In this document: positions 27,714-35,028 of the stretch, one piece after another | How positions within the stretch are numbered: the first letter of the stretch is position 1 | Layout: each line of letters opens with the position of its first letter | Assembly (NCBI GenBank): GCA_003022725.1 | Contig: PXSQ01000101.1 | Location: 2,351 to 37,378, forward strand | Direction: 5' to 3' | DNA length: 35,028 nt | From: Halobacteriales archaeon SW_7_65_23 | GTDB lineage: Archaea; Halobacteriota; Halobacteria; Halobacteriales; Haloarculaceae | The notes under the pieces: generated by a model | What the model saw: the letters and a program-made list of their open reading frames with translations, nothing else | Told to the model about the DNA's origin: nothing | The model's database searches: none | Translations under genes and position numbers: made by a program

Positions 27714-29502
27714 GCACGTCGTCGACTCGTGGCGTCCGCTCGCCGCCGTGCTGATTTCGACGGTCGCAATCGCCCTGATCGTCGCCTCCCACCGGCGGCC
27801 CAACGTCCGCGAGGCGTGGTCCGTGATCGCCTCGGTCGGGAAGTTCGCTATCGTCGCGAGCATGCTCCCTGGCGTCCTTGACGGGACCGAGTACCGCTGG
27901 TCGCTGGGGATGGTGCCGGGACTCGACGGCGAGTTCGTCGCCGGCGCCGAGTTCGCGCTCCGCGCGGATCCGCTGGGGATGCTCTTTGCCTTGCTGGCGA
28001 GTTTCCTGTGGATCTTCACGGCCTTTTACAGCGCCGGCTACATGCGCGGGCTGGACGAGCCGAACCAGACGCGCTTTTTTGCCTCCTTCGCCGCCAGCCT
28101 CTCGGCCGCCATCGGCATCGCGTTCGCCGAGAACCTGGTGACGATCTTCGTGTTCTACGAGCTGCTGTCGGTTGCGACCTACCCGCTGGTCGCCCACGAC
28201 GAGACCGACGAGGCGCGGGCCGCCGGCCGGAAGTACCTCGCGTACACGTTCTTCGGCGGCGGCTTCCTCGTGCTCGCCGGGACCGCGCTCGTGTTCGTGC
28301 TGACGGATACGACAACCTTCGGCGCGACGGCCGCGGATCTCGCGGAGGCAGATCCCGCACTTGCCCGGGCCGCGTTCGGCCTGCTCGCGGCCGGCTTCGG
28401 CGTGAAGGCGGGGCTGATGCCGCTGCACTCCTGGCTGCCCGACGCGATGGTCGCGCCGACGCCCGTCTCGGGGCTGTTGCACGCGGTCGCGGTCGTCAAA
28501 AGCGGCGCGTTCGGCGTCGCCCGCGTGGTGCTGGAAGTGTTCGAGCCCGACCTCGTCGGCGAGCTCGGCGTCGGCCTCGCGCTGGCGGCGGTCGCCGCGT
28601 TCACGCTCACTGCCGCCAGCATCATCGCGCTCAGAGCCGACCGGCTCAAGCGCCGGCTGGCGTTCTCGACGGTCAGCCAGCTCTCGTACATCGTCCTCGG
28701 GCTGGGGCTCGCCGGCCCCGCCGCCGTCGCCGGGAGCGGGACGAAGACCGTCATCATCGGCGGCCTGCTGCACATCCCTGCCCACGCGTTCATGAAGCTC
28801 ACGCTGTTTTTCTGTGCGGGGTTCATCCACGTCGAGACCCACACCGACTACATCAGCGAGATGGACGGCATCGGCAAGCGGATGCCGCTGACGATGGCCG
28901 CCTTCGCAGTCGCGGCCGCCGGCATGGCCGGCATTCCGCTCGTGGCTGGCTTCGTCAGCAAATGGTTCCTCCTGATCGGCGCCGTCGAGGCCAATCAGGC
29001 CATCTTTGCCGTCGTTCTGCTGATCTCGGGCGTGCTAAACATCGCGTACTTCTGGCCGATCGTGTACGGCGCGTTCTTCGAGTCTCACGACGACGCCGAC
29101 GGCAAGCCGCTGGTCGAGTTCCCGCTCGGCGGCCGGGCGTCGGGGGGCGCCTCTGCTGGCGAACCCAAGGCGGTCGCCGACGGCGGGGCCGCGGACGACG
29201 CTCACGACGACGACGCGGCCGCTACGGACGAGCACCAGGAGGGCGGCCACCACGATACGGCCGATCACGAGCACGCTGGACACGCTGTCCACAGCGACGA
29301 TCAGCACGAGGACCACGACCATCACGGCGGCCCCCCGCCGGGCGGCTGGGAGCGCGCCGGCTGGACCGGCGCCGAGGGGTCGTGGCTGATGCTCGGACCG
29401 ATTCTCGCCATCGTCGCCGGCGCAGTCGTGCTGGGTGTGGTGCCGTACCAGGCGATGTTTCTCGAACTGATCGAGGTCATCACTGAGGGGGTGGTGGGCT
29501 GA
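27706..29502 (+). CDS. Mrp antiporter D-like subunit (copy 2) with His-rich hydrophilic loop
   Basis: NLVTIFVFYELLSVATYPLVAH, LMPLHSWLPDAMVAPTPVSGLLHAVAVVKSGAFGVAR, KRRLAFSTVSQLSYIVLG; His/Asp-rich segment before the last TM segment. Confidence 0.9.
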   Translation: MVEHVVDSWRPLAAVLISTVAIALIVASHRRPNVREAWSVIASVGKFAIVASMLPGVLDGTEYRWSLGMVPGLDGEFVAGAEFALRADPLGMLFALLASFLWIFTAFYSAGYMRGLDEPNQTRFFASFAASLSAAIGIAFAENLVTIFVFYELLSVATYPLVAHDETDEARAAGRKYLAYTFFGGGFLVLAGTALVFVLTDTTTFGATAADLAEADPALARAAFGLLAAGFGVKAGLMPLHSWLPDAMVAPTPVSGLLHAVAVVKSGAFGVARVVLEVFEPDLVGELGVGLALAAVAAFTLTAASIIALRADRLKRRLAFSTVSQLSYIVLGLGLAGPAAVAGSGTKTVIIGGLLHIPAHAFMKLTLFFCAGFIHVETHTDYISEMDGIGKRMPLTMAAFAVAAAGMAGIPLVAGFVSKWFLLIGAVEANQAIFAVVLLISGVLNIAYFWPIVYGAFFESHDDADGKPLVEFPLGGRASGGASAGEPKAVADGGAADDAHDDDAAATDEHQEGGHHDTADHEHAGHAVHSDDQHEDHDHHGGPPPGGWERAGWTGAEGSWLMLGPILAIVAGAVVLGVVPYQAMFLELIEVITEGVVG

Positions 29503-31361
29503 TGGTGCTCGATCTCGTACCGCCGGCGGTGATCGTGTTGACGGCGGCGCTGCTCGTCTGGATCCTTCCACGGGACGTCGGCCACGCAATCGGCGTCGCC
29601 GCGACGCTGGGCGTCGCCGCCATCTCCTGGTTCGTCCCCGACGGCGCGCACGTGACGGTGACGCTGTTCGGGAGTGCCGACGTCGGCTTCCGGGCGGTGC
29701 TGTACAACGTCGACGTGTTCTCGCGGTTGATGGGCCTGATCTTCGGGTTCATCGGCGGCGCCGCCGTCCTCTATTCGTGGGCGAGCGACGCCGACAGCAC
29801 CCAGACCGCGTTCGCGCTCACCTACGTCGGGTCGAGCCTCGGCGCCGTCTACGCCGGCGACTGGCTCACCCTGATCTTCTGCTGGGAGCTGATGGCCGTC
29901 ACGAGCACGCTGCTGGTCTGGCACTACGGTGGCGCCGCGGTCCGGGCGGGCTTTCGCTACGCCGTGCTGCACGGGATCGGCGGTAGCCTCCTGCTCGCGG
30001 CGATCATCTGGTACCTGACCGATCCGGCAGTGGTCGCCGCCGCCGACGGGAACCCGCTGGTGTTCAGCAGCCACGTCGACGGCGCCGTCGAGGGCGGGAT
30101 GCTCGCCGCCGACTCTCAGGTGCCGGCGGTCCTCGCGGCGGTCGGCATCGGCGTCAACGTCGGCTTCGTCGGCCTGCACACCTGGCTGCCCGACACCTAC
30201 CCGCGGCCCCACGTCGCCGCCTCGGTGTTCCTCTGTGTGTACACCACCAAGACCGGCGTCTACGGGATGTACCGCGCGTTCCCCGACGGCCACCTCTGGA
30301 TCGCGTACATGGGCGGCGCGATGGCCGTCTTCGGCGCCTTCACCGCCCTACTGCAGTCGGATATGCGCCGGCTGCTCTCCTACCACATCCAGTCCCAGGT
30401 CGGGTACATGGTCGCCGGCGTCGGCCTCGCCGGCGCGAGCGTCGGCTACGGCGGCGCCAAGTACTACTACGACGCCCTCGCCGCAGCGGGCGCGTTCGGC
30501 CACGTGTTCAACCACATCCTCTACAAGGGGCTGCTGTTCATGACCGTCGGCGTGATCATCTACCGGACGGGCCACGAGACGCTGGACGAGATCGGCGGCC
30601 TCGGCCGGAAGATGCCGCTGACGGCGATCACCTTTGCGGTGGCGGCGCTGTCGATTTCGGGCTTCCCCGGGTTCAACGGCTTCGTCTCGAAGGGGATGAT
30701 CATCGGCGCTGCCGAGAAGAAGCACCTCGACGTGCTGTGGTACCTCCTGCTGCTCGGCGGCGTCGGTACGTTCCTCTCCTTCATCAAACTGGGCTACTTT
30801 GCTTTCGTCGAGGGGAGCTACGACGGGATGGTCAAAGACGCAAACACCGGCCAGAGCGTCGCGCTGGTATCGGTCGCGGGGCTCTGTGTCCTCTTTGGCC
30901 TGTTCCCGGACCTGCTGTTCGAACTGCTGCCGTTCCGGGGCGAGTACGAGTACCACACATTCACGATCCCGCACCTCGCCGAAGGGGTCGGCCTCGGGCT
31001 GATCGCGCTGGTCGCGTTCGCCGTCCTGAAGGGCCCGCTGCACCACGTCGGCAAGGTGCCCGACGTCGACTACGCGTATAACCGGGCGTTCTTCTACGGC
31101 GGCCGGGCGCTGATCGTCGGGACCACGAAGGCGTACGCGGCCGTCGACCGGCTGGCAGTCCGGTTCGTTCGGACCTGCTACTGGATCGGCAACAACCCCA
31201 CAGTGGCGGTCCAGCGCGTCGACCGCCGCCTGCTCGGGCCCGGCCGGGCGGCGGACGGCGGGCAGGCCTCGCGCCTGTACCTGCGCGCCGGCGTCGGCAC
31301 GACCGTCCTGATCCTTGGGGCCGTCCTGCTGGTGTTCCTGACGCTGTCGCTGCTGCTGTAG
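29502..31361 (+). CDS. NuoL/MnhD-like antiporter subunit (copy 3)
   Basis: GDWLTLIFCWELMAVTSTLLVWH, VGLHTWLPDTYPRPHVAASVFLCVYTTKTGVYGMYR, MRRLLSYHIQSQVGYMVAGVG. Confidence 0.9.
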   Translation: MVLDLVPPAVIVLTAALLVWILPRDVGHAIGVAATLGVAAISWFVPDGAHVTVTLFGSADVGFRAVLYNVDVFSRLMGLIFGFIGGAAVLYSWASDADSTQTAFALTYVGSSLGAVYAGDWLTLIFCWELMAVTSTLLVWHYGGAAVRAGFRYAVLHGIGGSLLLAAIIWYLTDPAVVAAADGNPLVFSSHVDGAVEGGMLAADSQVPAVLAAVGIGVNVGFVGLHTWLPDTYPRPHVAASVFLCVYTTKTGVYGMYRAFPDGHLWIAYMGGAMAVFGAFTALLQSDMRRLLSYHIQSQVGYMVAGVGLAGASVGYGGAKYYYDALAAAGAFGHVFNHILYKGLLFMTVGVIIYRTGHETLDEIGGLGRKMPLTAITFAVAALSISGFPGFNGFVSKGMIIGAAEKKHLDVLWYLLLLGGVGTFLSFIKLGYFAFVEGSYDGMVKDANTGQSVALVSVAGLCVLFGLFPDLLFELLPFRGEYEYHTFTIPHLAEGVGLGLIALVAFAVLKGPLHHVGKVPDVDYAYNRAFFYGGRALIVGTTKAYAAVDRLAVRFVRTCYWIGNNPTVAVQRVDRRLLGPGRAADGGQASRLYLRAGVGTTVLILGAVLLVFLTLSLLL

Positions 31362-31473
31362 GGGGTGCTCGCTGTTCCCGTCGGTCGTCTTCGACTCCCG
31401 GTTGCCGCCACGACGACGGCCAGTCCCCGCGAAGCCGATACGTTGAACTGGCCACCCCCGGATTGTCGGAGTG

Positions 31474-32082
31474 ATGACGGGCGAACTTCCCTCCCTGCTT
31501 GAATGGTTCGAGCTGAAAGACGAGCTGCGGACCGGATGGGTCCTGCGCGGCGTCGAGTCCCCGGAGTCGGTGGCAGCGCACGCGTGGGGCGTGGCGGCGC
31601 TGTGCCTGCTGTACGCCGAACCTGCAGGCGTCGACCGTGAGACGGCGGTCACGATGGCGTTGCTGCACGACCTCGGCGAGGCCCGGATCGGCGACGTCCC
31701 GATGGACGCGCCCGACGACGAAAGCTACCCGTCGCCAGCGGAGAAGGAGCGCACAGAGCGCGAGGCAGTCGCCGATCTCATTGCACCGTTCGATGACCAC
31801 GAAGAACTGCGTACCCGCTGGGAGGAGTTCGAGGCCGGCGAAACCCCGACCGCCGCGTTCGTGGGGGACATGGACATGATCGACAGCTGTCTGCAGGCAC
31901 TCGCCTACGAGCGCGAGGACCGCTACGACCCGGATTCGAACCTCACCGAGTACGACGACCTCGACGAGTTTTTCGCCACGGCAGCCGCAGAGATCCGGAC
32001 GGACGTCGGCGAGGAGCTCTTCGGGCGGATCGAGGCGGCGTACGAGGCGGAGATCGGTCGGGAGCGTCAGCTGGACCCGTAG
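31474..32082 (+). CDS. HD-domain phosphohydrolase, YfbR-like
   Basis: LRTGWVLRGVESPESVAAHAWGVAALCLLYAEPAGVDRETAVTMALLHDLGEARIGDVPMDAP; HD motif LLHDLGE. Confidence 0.9.
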   Translation: MTGELPSLLEWFELKDELRTGWVLRGVESPESVAAHAWGVAALCLLYAEPAGVDRETAVTMALLHDLGEARIGDVPMDAPDDESYPSPAEKERTEREAVADLIAPFDDHEELRTRWEEFEAGETPTAAFVGDMDMIDSCLQALAYEREDRYDPDSNLTEYDDLDEFFATAAAEIRTDVGEELFGRIEAAYEAEIGRERQLDP

Positions 32083-32142
32083 CCACGGAGGCGCTGCGCA
32101 CAGACCACAGCGTTCAAACGATAGCGGGAGAAGATACGGACA

Positions 32143-33633
32143 ATGACGCTCCGCGTGACGAACTCACTCACCGGCGAGCGTGAGCCCTTCGAGCCACAGG
32201 ACCCCGACTCTGTCTTGCTGTACTACTGTGGCCTGACGACCTCGGATCCGGCCCATCTGGGCCACGCTCGCGGGTGGGTCCACGTCGACGTGATGCACCG
32301 CTGGCTGGAGTGGCTGGGGTACGACGTCCGCCACGTCGAGAACTTCACGGACGTCAACGAGAAGATCGTCGCCCGCGTCGGCGAGGACGGCGACACCGAG
32401 GCCGACGTCGCGGCGTCGTACGTCCGGGCCATCCTCCGGGACATGCGCTCGCTGAACCTGCTGCGCGCGGAGGTGTACCCGCGCGTCTCCGAGCACGTCC
32501 CCGAAATCGTCGACCTCGTCGAGCGCCTGATCGACCGCGGCTACGCCTACGAGGCCAACGGCTCCGTCTACTTCGACGTCACCACCTTCGAGGAGTACGG
32601 CAAGCTCTCAAACCAGGATCCCAAGGAGATGGAGCCCCAGGGAAGCGAGGCCGAACAGGCCGAGAAACGCAACCCGGCGGACTTCGCACTCTGGAAGGCC
32701 GGCGGCGTGGACCCCGGCGAGATCGCAGAGCACCAGCACGACGCCACCGCGCCGGCCGAGCAGGCCGTCGAGACCGCCCAGACCTGGGACTCGCCGTGGG
32801 GCCGTGGCCGTCCGGGCTGGCACATTGAGTGTTCGGCCATGTCGATGACCCACCTCGACGACACCATCGACGTCCACGTCGGGGGCCAGGATCTCGTCTT
32901 CCCCCACCACGAGAACGAGATCGCCCAGAGCGAGGCCGCCACCGGCGAGACGTTCGCCCGCTACTGGCTGCACGTTCGCCTGCTGCAGGCGCCCGACGAG
33001 GAGAAGATGTCCTCCTCGCTGGGCAACTTCGAGACTGTCGCCGAGGCAGCCGAGCGCTACGGCCCCGACGTCGTCCGGACGTTCCTGCTGTCGACGGCGT
33101 ACCACAACGAGGCGACCTACAGCCCGGAGACGATCGCCGAGGCAGAGGAGCGCTGGGACCGCCTGGAGCGGGGGTACGAGCGCGCGGTCGACGCCGTCGA
33201 CAGCATGGACGCCCGGACGAAGGTCGTCGATCAGTCGCTGCAGGACGCCATCCCGGCGATCCGCGAGGAGTTCGCGGCGGCGATGAACGACGACTTCAAT
33301 ACCCGCGAGGCGCTGTCGGCGCTGCTGGAACTCGTCAACGTCGTCAACCGCCACCTCGACGAGCACCGGGAGTACGACTACCGCGGCCTCCGCAGCGCCG
33401 TCGAGACGTTCGAGGAGTTCGGCGGCGGCGTCCTCGGCCTGCAGTTCGGCGATGCTGCCGACGATGGCGACGTCTCCGTTGCGGACGAGATGGTCGAACT
33501 CGTGCTCGACCTTCGCGAGCAGGAGCGCGAGGCAGGCAACTACGAGCGCGCCGACGAGCTCCGTGACGACCTGGAAGCGCTCGGCGTGGAGGTACAGGAC
33601 ACCGACGACGGCTACGAGTACCGCTTCGAATGA
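32143..33633 (+). CDS. cysS: Cysteinyl-tRNA synthetase
   Basis: YYCGLTTSDPAHLGHARGWVHVDVMHRWLEWLGYDVRHVENFTDVNEKI; HLGHARG (HIGH) and KMSSSLGN (KMSKS) motifs. Confidence 0.95.
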   Translation: MTLRVTNSLTGEREPFEPQDPDSVLLYYCGLTTSDPAHLGHARGWVHVDVMHRWLEWLGYDVRHVENFTDVNEKIVARVGEDGDTEADVAASYVRAILRDMRSLNLLRAEVYPRVSEHVPEIVDLVERLIDRGYAYEANGSVYFDVTTFEEYGKLSNQDPKEMEPQGSEAEQAEKRNPADFALWKAGGVDPGEIAEHQHDATAPAEQAVETAQTWDSPWGRGRPGWHIECSAMSMTHLDDTIDVHVGGQDLVFPHHENEIAQSEAATGETFARYWLHVRLLQAPDEEKMSSSLGNFETVAEAAERYGPDVVRTFLLSTAYHNEATYSPETIAEAEERWDRLERGYERAVDAVDSMDARTKVVDQSLQDAIPAIREEFAAAMNDDFNTREALSALLELVNVVNRHLDEHREYDYRGLRSAVETFEEFGGGVLGLQFGDAADDGDVSVADEMVELVLDLREQEREAGNYERADELRDDLEALGVEVQDTDDGYEYRFE

Positions 33634-33640
33634 CTCCCTA

Positions 33641-33675
33641 ATACTGGTGGCTGTAATTCTTTTACTCACCAGTCT
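33641..33675. repeat. 35-bp small palindromic element, decayed inverted copy
   Basis: atactggtggctgtaattcttttactcaccagtct = reverse complement of 5186-5220 with one terminal substitution. Confidence 0.75.
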
Positions 33676-33862
33676 CTGCTAGACAGCCAGACGTGACTCC
33701 GTCCAGTGCCAGGACAGCCCATCGGCTGTGTCATGACCCGTCGGCCATGGACAGGATCACCCCTCTGCCGGATCGCGCTCACTTCGGCGAAGAGCCGCTG
33801 ATCGCCCGAACCGTCGGTTTTCTCGACAGCGTTTTACTCCTCGCGTCCTCACCGTGTAGCCG

Positions 33863-34668
33863 ATGCTCCGGCTGGCTGTCGCGACCAACGCCGAAACCTA
33901 CGAGCGCATGCAGGCGCCGCTGGCCGACCGCGGGATCGAGGCCGACGCTATCGAGACTGCCGAGCGGTCGATCCGCGTGGCCGCTGCAGCGGGCGGTGAC
34001 AGCAGCCAGAACCGCGCCGGCCAGTTCGGCGAGGCGTTCGACGTCGGCTTCGTGTTCCCGCCGCGGCTGGCGGAGGGTGGCGTCGCCGACGCGCTGCTGG
34101 ACGTACCCTGGGTCAACGACCGCGAGTGCATCCTGCGCTCCCGGGGGAAAGGCGAGACGCTGGCGTGGCTCTCCCGGGCCGGCCTGCCGACCCCGGAGAC
34201 GGTCGTGGTCTCGAACCCCGTCGACGAGAGCGTGCTGAAGGACGTGTTGACTACCTGGATCTGGTCCACGACTACCGGGCGACCGGCGATCAGTCGTTTC
34301 TCGTCCAGGAGTTTCTGCCCGACGCGCGGGATTTCCGGGTGATGCTGATCGACGGCAAGGTGGTCGGGGCGGTCGAGCGCCGGCTGCCCGAGGCAGCGCT
34401 GGCGGCCGGGCAGTGGAAGCACAACGTTCACCGCGGCGCGGAAGCGACCGGGGTGGATCTGGATGAGGAGTTGGGAGAGGAGGCGCGGGCAGTTACGGAA
34501 GCAGTTGCCGAAGCGCTGGATATTCCCTGGCTCGGCGTGGATCTGCTGGTGACCGACGACCGGGTCGTCGTGAACGAGACGAACGCCCGACCGACGATCG
34601 ACGAGGCGACGAAGTACGAGTCCGGGTTCTGGGACGATCTGGCGTCGTTGATCCGGGCGCAGGTGTGA
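33863..34668 (+). pseudogene. RimK-like ATP-grasp protein, disrupted by internal deletion/frameshift
   Basis: Frame 1 MLRLAVATNAETYERMQAPLADRG...PTPETVVVSNPVDESVLKDV; frame 2 resumes DYLDLVHDYRATGDQSFLVQEFLPDARDFRVMLIDGKVVGAVERR...VNETNARPTIDEATKYESGFWDDLASLIRAQV; breakpoint near 34243-34252. Confidence 0.8.
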
Positions 34669-34724
34669 GTTGGGATGTTGTGTTCGGTATCTGCTCTCTC
34701 GGAAGTGCAGCGACGGCTGTCACA

Positions 34725-34902
34725 GCAACTCTGGCGCTGAAAGCCCCCGCTGGCTCGCTAGGAGAGCAGTACGCTGCTGCAGCAACTTTAGCGCTGAAAG
34801 CCCCCGCTGGCTCAACTCGGGGGCCTCGCTGTGCTCCTCACTCACTGCGTTCGTTGCGGTGCTTGCGTCGTCCGCCTGCGTCGAGCCAGCGGCCCCTTTC
34901 AG
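34725..34902. repeat. Haloarchaeal intergenic repeat: tandem gcgctgaaagcccccgctggctc units plus inverted gagccagcggcccctttcag
   Basis: gcaactctggcgctgaaagcccccgctggctc (34725-34756) and gcaactttagcgctgaaagcccccgctggctc (34782-34813), 57-bp spacing; inverted arm at 34883-34902. Confidence 0.7.
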
Positions 34903-35028
34903 TCCGCCCAAACTGAGGGAGCGCCACACGCCTCCCCATCTATGAGGAATCCTGCTAAAGTGACTATACCACGTTGCGAGTAAAAGCTGTTTCGCCGGAT
35001 CAGTTTGCTGACCGCTGCTTTGTCGATA

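Noticed and set aside
29777-29986. Short + strand ORFs inside antiporter genes
   Set aside because: Out-of-frame Arg-rich translations within well-supported CDS.
26355-31652. Long minus-strand ORFs (554, 415, 323, 434 aa) opposite the antiporter operon
   Set aside because: Shadow ORFs of GC-rich TM genes, dominated by R/E/D/Q/H; the sense strand encodes clear Mnh subunits.
34725-34902. Possible CRISPR array because of repeated 32-bp units
   Set aside because: Only two direct units plus one inverted arm; spacer and repeat geometry and cas genes are absent.

Overview
The window is high-GC DNA from a haloarchaeal chromosome, judged from acidic proteins, leaderless TATA-type promoters and haloarchaeal protein families. 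Main content, left to right: a DDE-type transposase remnant; a pyruvoyl-dependent arginine decarboxylase; ilvA; a FAD oxidoreductase and BtuF-like gene pair; several small haloarchaeal hypothetical proteins; a PrsW-family membrane protease; a four-gene operon of two PrkA-type kinases, a YeaH/DUF444 protein and SpoVR; a Tat-lipoprotein beta-lactamase-family protein; an ArsR-like regulator divergent from a 206-aa deoxyribosyltransferase-like protein; a long-chain acyl-CoA ligase; a Mrp/NBP35-type P-loop ATPase; an eight-gene Mrp (Mnh) antiporter operon with three NuoL/MnhD-like subunits; an HD-domain protein; cysS; and a decayed RimK-like ATP-grasp gene. The strongest non-standard signal is a family of small non-coding elements with TACTG...CAGTA termini: four 110-bp-class copies (one truncated) and three 35-bp-class copies (one decayed, one partial). 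The four copies with two intact ends are flanked by direct TCA triplets, and in three of these the right TCA is the TGA stop codon of the adjacent minus-strand gene. Other notable points: a 100-bp AT-rich, codon-atypical patch inside spoVR; an mnhG/DUF4040 junction lacking both a stop and a conventional start; internal deletions in a MazG-like gene and an ATP-grasp gene; and an IS200/IS605-like right-end remnant fused to the 3' end of the beta-lactamase gene. No tRNA, rRNA or CRISPR array was recognised. All calls are from reading the sequence and supplied ORFs; no database search was run.
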